From CAYFVR01 sp046541515 (lineage in GTDB: Bacteria; Desulfobacterota; Desulfobacteria; Desulfobacterales; Desulfococcaceae): 12,143 nucleotides of DNA. Both the position numbers and the translations under genes were made by a program. The notes under the pieces are model-generated. The model was not told the DNA's origin. It was given only the letters and a program-made list of their open reading frames with translations, and searched no databases. Where the stretch lies: contig JBKHDD010000149.1 of the NCBI GenBank assembly GCA_046541515.1, forward strand, positions 1 through 12,143, read 5' to 3'. Below, piece after piece: positions 6,060-12,143 of the stretch (positions are counted from its first letter, which is position 1; every line of letters begins with the position of its first letter).

Positions 6060-7754
6060 TCATGCGGCTTTCTTGGTGACGTAGTACTGCTGTCCAATGG
6101 AAAGAACGTTGTTGACCAGCCAGTACAGCACAAGTCCGGAAGAGAAATTGATGAAGATGACGGTGAACATGATGGGCATGAACATCATCACCTTGGCCTG
6201 GCTGGGGTCGCCGGGAGGCGGAGACATCTTCTGCTGAAGAAACATGGTGGCGCCCATCACGATGGTCAGCACCGGAATGCCGTAGGGCGGCTCCATCAGC
6301 GGAATGGCGAAGTCGAAACGGAACAGCCGATCCGGGGCGGAGAGGTCGCGAATCCAGCCCACGAAGGGGGCGTGGCGCAGTTCGATGGCCTCGTACAGCA
6401 TGCGGTAAAAGGCGAAAAACACCGGGATCTGAAGAATCATGGGCAGGCAGCCGCCCACCGGATTGACTTTGTAGATGCGATAGAGCCCCATCAGCTCTTC
6501 GTTCATCTTCTGCTTGTCGTCTTTGTACTTCTCCCGGATTTCGGCCATAAGCGGTTGAAGCTTTTTCATCTCCGCCATGGATTTGTAGCTTTTGTTGCCC
6601 AGGGGCCAAAGCAGGATTTTGATGAAGATCGTGAGAATGATGATGGCGACGCCGTAGTTCGGGATCGCCTTGTAGATTTGGTTCATGATCCAGAGGATGG
6701 GCTTGGCCAGAAAGTCGAACCAGCCGAAGTCGATGGCGCGGGCGAGGCCGTTGTCGTAGCTCCGCAACAGGGAAACGCTTTTGGGGCCGAAAAACAGGTC
6801 GTACCGCTGAGTTTTGGTTTCGCCGGGCGCCACGGTCTCCTCGGGACTGATGAAGCGGTTTTCCAGCACCTCGTCGGGCGAAACGGCCAAATGGACCCGG
6901 CCGGCCGGACTGTTTGCGGGAACGGCGCTGGTCATGAAGTAGCGGCTTTCCAGCGCGAGCCAGCCGATTTCCCCGGCATAGGTGTCCTTGTCCTCGATGT
7001 CCTTGGCCTGCACCTGTTCCAGAGAATTGTCGACCAGGGCGCTGGGCCCTTCGAAACCGAATCGGGCGGTGGCCCCGGGCAGGCGGTTGAACAGGGAAAG
7101 GGTCTGGCTGCCCCGGAGCGTTTCTCCGGTCCCGTTGATCACGCGGGTTTCCAGGCCGATCAGGTAGGTGTCGGGCCGGAAAACGTACACCTTTTCCAAC
7201 ACCACGCCGGTGGCGGCGCGCCAGGCAAAGGCGACGCGGCGTTCGCCGTCTTCCACCCGCCATTCGTCGCTTTCGGCGTCGGTGGCGAAGCGCACGTCCC
7301 GGGGAACGGGCACGCCGGCGCCGGTGAAGCCGGAAATTACGGTGCCGCCCTCGAGACCTTCATCCAGCAGCGCCTTGAGGGGCGCGTCCTCGGAAACCGT
7401 CTCCCGGTAGTCTTTCAGAACAATCTCCTCCACCGCTCCGCCGCGTTCGGACAGTCGCACGCGATAAAAGGCGTTTTCAACGGTGATGGTCCGGGGGGGG
7501 CGATCGGTCGGGGGGGGAATGGCCGGGGGCTGGTCGGCGGAGACCGCCTCCGCTTCTTGAGACGGGGGCTGGGAAGCCGGCGCCCGCGAATCCGCCTCGG
7601 ATGTCGAAGGGGTCTCCGACGGCGACGACGGTGCGGTGGCGTCCGCGGGCGGCCGGCGCGGCTGAAGGGCTTCCTGGTCGACGAAGAATACATTCCAAAT
7701 TAAAAACACAAGGAAGGACAGCGCAATGGCGATCAGCAATCGGGCTTGTTCCAT
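6060..7754 (-). CDS. yidC: membrane protein insertase YidC
   Basis: YidC inserts and folds inner-membrane proteins, alone or with SecYEG. The 564-residue product has an N-terminal membrane helix (about 5-25), a Pro/Ser/Ala-rich linker (30-87), the large periplasmic beta-supersandwich domain (about 88-340), and the conserved 60 kDa inner-membrane core (about 350-560). The core contains PNYGVAIIILTIFIKILLWP (365-384), NPVGGCLPMILQIPVFFAFY (431-450) and LYWLVNNVLSIGQQYYV (543-559). This is the Gram-negative form. The groove position that is Arg in E. coli (R366) appears to be Lys379. The ATG at 7754 has AGGAG at 6 bases; a TTG directly before it would sit too close to that site. The gene lies 143 bases after yidD. 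Confidence 0.97.
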   Translation of the reverse strand: MEQARLLIAIALSFLVFLIWNVFFVDQEALQPRRPPADATAPSSPSETPSTSEADSRAPASQPPSQEAEAVSADQPPAIPPPTDRPPRTITVENAFYRVRLSERGGAVEEIVLKDYRETVSEDAPLKALLDEGLEGGTVISGFTGAGVPVPRDVRFATDAESDEWRVEDGERRVAFAWRAATGVVLEKVYVFRPDTYLIGLETRVINGTGETLRGSQTLSLFNRLPGATARFGFEGPSALVDNSLEQVQAKDIEDKDTYAGEIGWLALESRYFMTSAVPANSPAGRVHLAVSPDEVLENRFISPEETVAPGETKTQRYDLFFGPKSVSLLRSYDNGLARAIDFGWFDFLAKPILWIMNQIYKAIPNYGVAIIILTIFIKILLWPLGNKSYKSMAEMKKLQPLMAEIREKYKDDKQKMNEELMGLYRIYKVNPVGGCLPMILQIPVFFAFYRMLYEAIELRHAPFVGWIRDLSAPDRLFRFDFAIPLMEPPYGIPVLTIVMGATMFLQQKMSPPPGDPSQAKVMMFMPIMFTVIFINFSSGLVLYWLVNNVLSIGQQYYVTKKAA

Positions 7755-7897
7755 CAATTTCTCCTAAGCGGCCTTGAAACGGGGTGTCGATCGGGTCACG
7801 GGCGGCTGGCTCATGGGACGGGCGCTTCGAAACGTCGGCATCCGGATCGAAATTTGGCTCGATATCCGGGGCGGAGACAACGCGCGGGGATGCCGCC

Positions 7898-8113
7898 TCA
7901 GGGAACGGGGTCGTACCCTCCGGGATGAAAGGGATGGCATCGGAGCAGGCGCCCGACGGTCAGCCGGGCGCCGCGGCCGGCGCCATGGCGGCGAATGGCC
8001 TGAATCGCGTATTCGGAGCAGGACGGGTAAAAACGGCAGGAGGGGCCGATCAGCGGGGAAATCCCGATCTGATAGGCCCGGATCAGAAACATCAGGGCAT
8101 GCTTACTCGCCAT
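7898..8113 (-). CDS. yidD: membrane protein insertion efficiency factor YidD
   Basis: YidD is a small inner-face membrane-associated protein that helps YidC-dependent insertion. The 71-residue product shows the family core LIRAYQIGISPLIGPSCRFY (10-29), CSEYAIQAIRRHG (32-44) and LRCHPFHPGGYDPVP (57-71), with C26, C32 and C59 in the usual places. The ATG at 8113 lies inside the end of rnpA (11-base overlap), so translation is probably coupled to rnpA. A second ATG at 8100 would still keep the core. The frame stays open upstream into rnpA, but that stretch is not YidD-like. The product is slightly shorter than the E. coli protein because the C-terminal tail stops right after DPVP. Confidence 0.93.
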   Translation of the reverse strand: MASKHALMFLIRAYQIGISPLIGPSCRFYPSCSEYAIQAIRRHGAGRGARLTVGRLLRCHPFHPGGYDPVP

Positions 8114-8696
8114 CGCGGGGAATCCGATCGAACAGTGCCAGCAGGTTTGAAAAAAACGCTTGGCTGGAAAGTTGCGCGGCCTGAGGTTTGGCAATGATGT
8201 TGATGTCCCGGACGCCGGAGATGCGGTCCCGGTGGAGCCGGAAGCATTCCCGCGTAAGCCGTTTGATCCGGTTTCGGACCACCGCCTTCCCGACCTTGCG
8301 GGTGACGGTTACGCCCAGCCGGTGGCGCCCCGTTTCTCCGGGGCCGTAGTTGGCGATGAAGTACCGGTTCGAAACCCGCCGTCCCGTGCGGGAAAGCCGC
8401 AAGTATTCCGGACGTTTGCGAATCCGATCGTCTTTGGTGAAAGTGAACCGTCGGCGTTTTGCGCCGCCGGCGGCATCCCCGGAAGAGGGCGCGCCGCCGG
8501 ACGCGACACCCGCGTGTTTCAGGCGGAAAGCCGTTTGCGGCCGCGAGCCCGCCGATTCTTGATGATCCGCCGACCCTGTTTCGTGGACATTCGCTTCCGA
8601 AAGCCGTGGGTCCTCGCCCGTTTGATTCGGCTCGGCTGATAGGTGCGCTTCATGATTGTTCTCCTTTTTGGGGGTTGTGGATGATTTTGGTTTCAT
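8103..8696 (-). CDS. rnpA: ribonuclease P protein component, start uncertain, overlaps rpmH
   Basis: RnpA binds the RNase P RNA and assists 5' maturation of tRNAs. The core is clear: FTKDDRIRKRPEYLRLSRTG, then RLGVTVTRKVGKAVVRNRIK with the RNR motif, RLTRECFRLHRD and INIIAKPQA. The start is the problem. No in-frame ATG, GTG or TTG occurs between the rpmH stop (8519) and the core; the first, TTG at 8402, would remove the conserved first helix. Upstream the frame stays open across all of rpmH to ATG 8696 (197 residues), with TTG 8723 and GTG 8732 further up but upstream of the expected transcript start. The ATG at 8696 has no clear Shine-Dalgarno. The alternative is a CTG at 8522 overlapping the rpmH stop (139 residues, translational coupling). 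The coordinates given use the only standard start likely to be on the transcript. The gene identity is certain, the 5' end is not. Confidence 0.9.
   Translation of the reverse strand: MKPKSSTTPKKENNHEAHLSAEPNQTGEDPRLSEANVHETGSADHQESAGSRPQTAFRLKHAGVASGGAPSSGDAAGGAKRRRFTFTKDDRIRKRPEYLRLSRTGRRVSNRYFIANYGPGETGRHRLGVTVTRKVGKAVVRNRIKRLTRECFRLHRDRISGVRDINIIAKPQAAQLSSQAFFSNLLALFDRIPRDGE
8519..8653 (-). CDS. rpmH: 50S ribosomal protein L34
   Basis: A 44-residue, very basic protein that reads MKRTYQPSRIKRARTHGFRK at its start, continues with RMSTKQGRRIIKNRRARGRK and ends RLSA. It is the classic full-length L34 with no change in the conserved core. An AAGGAG Shine-Dalgarno lies 7 bases before the ATG, and a strong promoter lies about 70-100 bases upstream. 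It is the first gene of the rpmH-rnpA-yidD-yidC-jag unit. The whole gene is nested in another frame of the long rnpA reading frame. Confidence 0.97.
   Translation of the reverse strand: MKRTYQPSRIKRARTHGFRKRMSTKQGRRIIKNRRARGRKRLSA
8661..8666 (-). promoter_or_regulatory. Shine-Dalgarno of rpmH
   Basis: AAGGAG on the minus strand lies 7 bases before the rpmH ATG. It is the only strong ribosome binding site between the promoter and the rnpA core. If long rnpA starts at 8696, that start does not use it, because the site lies downstream of the codon. Confidence 0.85.
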
Positions 8697-8722
8697 AAAA
8701 AATGGGTATGCGCAAGCGACCA

Positions 8723-8751
8723 ATTTAATCACAAGCCGGCGGGAGCGTCAA
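8723..8751 (-). promoter_or_regulatory. sigma70-type promoter of the rpmH cluster
   Basis: On the minus strand TTGACG (8751-8746; 5 of 6 to the -35 consensus) and TTAAAT (8728-8723; 4 of 6 to the -10) are separated by exactly 17 bases. Transcription should start near 8716, giving a leader of about 60 bases before rpmH. The -35 box begins four bases beyond the rng stop codon, so the cluster can be expressed independently of rng. Confidence 0.65.
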
Positions 8752-8754
8752 GCC

Positions 8755-10278
8755 TTAACCGCTTGTGAGCGTTTCAAAAAGATCGAATTCCTCCAAATGA
8801 TAATCGGGGTTGGGATAGACCACGATCTGCTTTCCCGTGATCCGTTCCAGCGACAGAATCAGGCCGTTTTCCTCGCCGTGCAGCAGCTCGGCGATGTCGG
8901 GATTGACCCGGATGGTCACCTTTCGGCCGGGCACGTCCTGGGTGTCGCGCATCACCTCCCGATAAATGCTGTAACAGATGGATCGCCCCGACATGAGGTA
9001 GCCCTCGCCCTCGCAGTAGAAGCAGGGCTCGCACAGCATCCGCTTCAGCGGCTTGCGCACCCGCTTCCGGGTCATCTGGATGAGGCCCATGTCGGACATG
9101 GGCAGAATGTGGGTCTTGCTGCGGTCCCGACGGACCGCCTCCCGCAGGGCGTTGAAGACCTTTTCCTGGTTGCTTTTGCGTTGCATGTCAATGAAATCGA
9201 TGATGATGATGCCGCCGATGTCCCGCAGCCGGATCTGGTAGGCGATTTCCTTGACCGCCTCCAGGTTGGTCTTGAGGATCGTCTCCTCCAGGTTGTGCTT
9301 GCCCACGTAGCGACCGGTGTTCACGTCGATGGCCACCAGCGCCTCGGTGTGCTCGATGACGATGTAGCCGCCCGATTTGAGCCAGACCTTCCGCTTCAGG
9401 GCCCGGGAGATGTCGCCTTCCAGGTTGTAGGCGTCGAAAATCGGCTCCCGGCCCTCGTAGCGTTCCACCGATTCCTTCATGGCCGGCATGAAGGTTTCCA
9501 GGAAGGAAAGAATCGATCGGTAGGTGTCCGCGCCGTCCACCACCACCTGGTCGGCCTCGTAGGTCAGCAGGTCGCGCACCGCCCGCAGGCTCACCGTCAG
9601 CTCCTGGTGGAGCAGGGCGGGGACCGGGGCGGCCGGAAACCGTTTCCGGATGGTCTCCCAAAGATTGGTCAGAAAGACCATCTCCTTGGTGATTTTCGCA
9701 TCTTCGATTCCTTCCGCCGCGGTGCGGACGATGTAGCCGGTTTCTTCGTCCCGAAGCGCGCTCACCATTTCCCGCAGGCGCGTCCGTTCGGTCTCGTCCT
9801 CGATCCGGCGGGAGACGCCCACGTGACGGGAGGCGGGCATCAGGACCAGAAACCGGCCCGGCAGGGAAATGTAGGAGGTGACCCGGGCCCCCTTGGTCCC
9901 GATGGGCGATTTGGCCACCTGAACCATGATTTCCTGGCCCTCCCGGATCAGCTCCTCGATGGGCGGCCGCTGCGGCGGGGCCTCGTTTTCCAGGCTTTGC
10001 TCCTGGGCCTCTTCCGCCATGGCCGCGAACTCGGCCAGATGATCGGGGTCCCGACCGATGACGTCGTCCACGTAGATGAAGGCGGCCTGCCGCATGCCGA
10101 TGTCCACGAAGGCGGCCTGCATGCCGGGCAGCACCCGCTGCACCCGGCCCTTGTAGATGTTTCCGGCGACGTCCGATTCGTCCTGACGTTCGATGTAAAG
10201 CTCCGCGATGGTGCCGTCTTCCAGGAGCGCCACCCGGGTCTCCTGCTCGCAGACGTTGATCACCAGCTTGCTCTTCAT
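8755..10278 (-). CDS. rng: ribonuclease G (RNase E/G family)
   Basis: RNase G is an endoribonuclease of rRNA 5'-end maturation and mRNA decay. The 507-residue protein has an N-terminal S1-type RNA-binding domain (about 38-125, starting NIYKGRVQRVLPGMQAAFVD, with a charged insertion at about 80-110). The catalytic DNase I-like region follows, with metal-binding D318 (ALVAIDVNTGR) and D361 (IIIIDFIDMQ). The Zn-link Cys pair is C419/C422 (EPCFYCEGEG). The ending matches RNase G, and there is no long RNase E-type scaffold tail. The ATG at 10278 has GAAAGG 6 bases upstream. The gene follows the radical SAM gene by 144 bases on the same strand and is followed within 4 bases by the rpmH promoter. 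Confidence 0.96.
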   Translation of the reverse strand: MKSKLVINVCEQETRVALLEDGTIAELYIERQDESDVAGNIYKGRVQRVLPGMQAAFVDIGMRQAAFIYVDDVIGRDPDHLAEFAAMAEEAQEQSLENEAPPQRPPIEELIREGQEIMVQVAKSPIGTKGARVTSYISLPGRFLVLMPASRHVGVSRRIEDETERTRLREMVSALRDEETGYIVRTAAEGIEDAKITKEMVFLTNLWETIRKRFPAAPVPALLHQELTVSLRAVRDLLTYEADQVVVDGADTYRSILSFLETFMPAMKESVERYEGREPIFDAYNLEGDISRALKRKVWLKSGGYIVIEHTEALVAIDVNTGRYVGKHNLEETILKTNLEAVKEIAYQIRLRDIGGIIIIDFIDMQRKSNQEKVFNALREAVRRDRSKTHILPMSDMGLIQMTRKRVRKPLKRMLCEPCFYCEGEGYLMSGRSICYSIYREVMRDTQDVPGRKVTIRVNPDIAELLHGEENGLILSLERITGKQIVVYPNPDYHLEEFDLFETLTSG

Positions 10279-10422
10279 GACCCGCCTTTCTGGGGGGAAC
10301 GGGATTGGGCATCGGGATTGAAAGGGGCCAGCGCGCGGGGCCGGGCCAGGGGAGAACCGGGAACCGGTTCCGGCGGCGAAATCATCCGTGGGCCATCGGC
10401 CCGTCCCCCCGGATTGCGCCGA

Positions 10423-12143
10423 CTATCGCTTCACCACCCGCGCCGTCCGGATGGTCGCGTCGTCCAGCCCGAAGATTTCGACGAGCACCTCGGCCGGCCG
10501 CACGGTTTCGCCGGGGCGGTTGGCCAGGGTGAGATGGATTTCCCGGTCCCCGGCCGGTTCGATGGCGATAACGGCCGATTTCAGGTCGATCCGGCGGGTT
10601 TTTCCCTTTTTGTTGGTCCGCTCCAGCGGCATCGTCCCCGCGTCGCGGAAAAATTGTAAACGCTTTGGGTCGAAAATACCAGAACGGATTCGCACGGTGT
10701 AGCGGGCTTCTTCCGTCGGTTTTCGCCCTTTTTTGGGCGGGGCGGGATTGCCGCCGGTCACCCGGAGCCCGTCCGGCAGCTCCCGGTCGAGCGCTTCGGC
10801 CACTTTGTCGGGTTGAACCACCCCCGTGACGGTCAGGTAGGCCCGCTCGTCCAGGCTCTCCATGCCGATGGGCAACGGGTCTCGGAAGGAGATTTTCGGC
10901 ATGGGATGAAAGCCGCCGGAATAGGCCACGGGGATCCCCGCCCGCCGGATCGCCCGGATGAAGACGCCGACCATTTCCAGGTGGCCGAGGAACCGGGCCG
11001 GACCTTCCTTGGCGAACCGCAGCTCCAGGGTCGCCTCGCCGCCTTCGCCGGCGCGGATCACGGGGGGAAGCGCGGCGGGTTTTCGTTTTTCGTGGACCAC
11101 CGGTTGCAACGTCTTGAAATCGCAAACGCCGCATTTGGCGCATTTCCCGTCCCGGCAGTCCGGGGTGGGGGCGGCGGCCAGGGCGTTTTCCCATTCGGCG
11201 AGCAGGAAGTCCCGGCCCACGCCCATGTCGATGTGGTCCCAGGGCAGCGGTTCGCCGGCCTCCCGGGTCCGGGCGATGAAAAAGGCGGGATCGATTCCCG
11301 TCGCCTCGAAGGCTTCTTCCCACAAATCAAAGCGGAACCGGTCGCTCCAGCCGTCCAATCGGCACCCCAGTCGCCAGGCGGTTTCCAGCAGCGGCGCCAG
11401 CCGCCGGTCCCCCCGGGAAAAGACGCCTTCCAAAAAGCTGACCTTGGGCGACTGCCATTTGAACTGGACGCCGGGTTTGGACAGCCGGGCCTTCATCTCC
11501 TCGATCCGCGCCTTGGATTCGGCAAGGGAAAGCTGGGGACACCACTGAAACGGCGTGTGGGGCTTGGGGATGAAGGCGCCCACGCTGACGTGAATTTTGG
11601 CCCGCTTCCCCTTGGGGCCGCGCAGATTCCGAAGCCGATCGGCGAGCGCCACGATGGCGTCCAGGTCTTCCTGGGTCTCGGTGGGCAGGCCGATCATGAA
11701 ATAGAGCTTGATGGTCTGCCAGCCGGCGGCGAAGGCGTCGGTCACCGTGGCCACGATGTCGTCTTCGGCGATGTTCTTGTTGATCACGTCCCGCAGCCGC
11801 TGGCTGCCGGCCTCCGGCGCGATGGTGAAGCCGGTTTTCCGGACCCGCTTGATCAGGTTCATCAGCTCCGGCGTCAGCGTGCCCGCCCGCAGGGAGGGCA
11901 GGGAGACGGCCACGTGGTCGGCGGCGCAGCGGCCCATGAGTTCGCTCATCAGCCAGGCGATGTTGGCGTAATCGCCCGTGCTGAGGGAGAGAAGGGAGAT
12001 GTCCTCGTAGCCGGTGGCGGCCAGGGCCCGCTCGGCCTGGGCCAGCAGGGTTTCCGGCGACCGCTCCCGCACCGGGCGATAGATCATGCCGGCCTGGCAG
12101 AACCGGCAGCCCCGGGTGCAGCCCCGGGCCACCTCCAGCCGCA
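10423..12143 (-). CDS. TIGR03960-type radical SAM protein fused to DUF2344, 5' end missing
   Basis: The frame is open to the right edge (572 complete codons visible). It begins inside the signature RLEVARGCTRGCRFCQAG, whose C8, C12 and C15 form the CxxxCxxC site for the 4Fe-4S cluster that cleaves S-adenosylmethionine. The SAM-barrel follows (FTIAPEAGSQRLRDVINK at about 105-122; LYFMIGLPTET at about 146-156). A second Cys cluster (C329, C334, C337, C340) follows. From about 372 the DUF2344 (TIGR03936) domain begins, with RFAKEGPARFLGHLE and YSGGFHPMPKISF. In Firmicutes these two parts are often separate neighbouring genes before rng; here they are one chain. The missing N-terminus (probably 200 or more residues) usually carries a B12-binding-like region. 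The substrate is unknown; association with rng suggests an RNA or ribosome target, which is inference. Confidence 0.92.
   Translation of the reverse strand, partial: RLEVARGCTRGCRFCQAGMIYRPVRERSPETLLAQAERALAATGYEDISLLSLSTGDYANIAWLMSELMGRCAADHVAVSLPSLRAGTLTPELMNLIKRVRKTGFTIAPEAGSQRLRDVINKNIAEDDIVATVTDAFAAGWQTIKLYFMIGLPTETQEDLDAIVALADRLRNLRGPKGKRAKIHVSVGAFIPKPHTPFQWCPQLSLAESKARIEEMKARLSKPGVQFKWQSPKVSFLEGVFSRGDRRLAPLLETAWRLGCRLDGWSDRFRFDLWEEAFEATGIDPAFFIARTREAGEPLPWDHIDMGVGRDFLLAEWENALAAAPTPDCRDGKCAKCGVCDFKTLQPVVHEKRKPAALPPVIRAGEGGEATLELRFAKEGPARFLGHLEMVGVFIRAIRRAGIPVAYSGGFHPMPKISFRDPLPIGMESLDERAYLTVTGVVQPDKVAEALDRELPDGLRVTGGNPAPPKKGRKPTEEARYTVRIRSGIFDPKRLQFFRDAGTMPLERTNKKGKTRRIDLKSAVIAIEPAGDREIHLTLANRPGETVRPAEVLVEIFGLDDATIRTARVVKR

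Noticed and set aside
6372..7703. Long plus-strand open frame opposite yidC
   Set aside because: It is a shadow of the firmly identified yidC gene, with no Shine-Dalgarno and a Gly/His-rich translation without a family.
7755..7830. Possible 25-codon frame between yidD and yidC (minus strand, ending at the TAG that overlaps the yidC Shine-Dalgarno)
   Set aside because: It has no ribosome binding site and no recognisable family; it fits a chance frame in a 143-base spacer.
8676..8684. DnaA-box-like TGTGGATGA near rpmH, suggesting oriC
   Set aside because: It has one mismatch to the consensus, stands alone, and there is no AT-rich unwinding region and no dnaA gene. oriC is not supported in this window.
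10360..10371. 12-bp palindrome GGAACCGGTTCC between the radical SAM gene and rng
   Set aside because: It is short, has no T-run, and could be chance in GC-rich DNA; there is no evidence that it is an operator or terminator.
8656..10659. Very long plus-strand open frame (667 codons)
   Set aside because: It is the antisense shadow of rng and rpmH/rnpA in GC-rich DNA; its translation is low-complexity, His/Gly/Asp-rich and resembles no family.

Overview
The window is about 12 kb from a bacterial chromosome with fairly high GC. The organism looks Gram-negative and most like Desulfobacterota (former Deltaproteobacteria). Reasons: a long YidC with a large periplasmic domain, a Jag protein (rare in enteric Gammaproteobacteria), and a radical SAM protein fused to a DUF2344 domain next to RNase G. 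This placement is an inference from gene content; no rRNA is present.

Right part (minus strand, 12143 down to 3560): the 3' part of a TIGR03960-type radical SAM protein, then rng (RNase G), then the origin-associated cluster rpmH - rnpA - yidD - yidC - jag - mnmE. A good sigma70-type promoter sits just after the rng stop and should drive the cluster. The cluster links ribosomal protein L34, the RNase P protein, two membrane-protein insertion factors, an RNA-binding protein and a tRNA wobble-uridine modification GTPase. A strong intrinsic terminator lies between jag and mnmE, only 17 bases before the mnmE start codon. rpmH lies wholly inside the open frame of rnpA, and rnpA has no standard start codon between the rpmH stop and its conserved core. 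That resembles the overlapping rpmH/rnpA arrangement known from Thermus.

Middle (1652-3559): one plus-strand gene for a BCCT-family transporter with the full betaine-type aromatic box, followed by an intrinsic terminator and about 230 bases with nothing recognisable.

Left part (1-1651): a minus-strand IS110-family transposase cut by the window edge, its GC-rich structured upstream region (a candidate bridge RNA), a perfect 36-bp palindrome, two copies of a 96-base hairpin repeat, and three perfect copies of the ParB-binding palindrome parS. The usual followers of mnmE (mnmG, rsmG, parA, parB) are not here. The parS cluster, the transporter and the IS element occupy that place, so this looks like a rearranged origin-proximal region. 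oriC and dnaA are not in the window.
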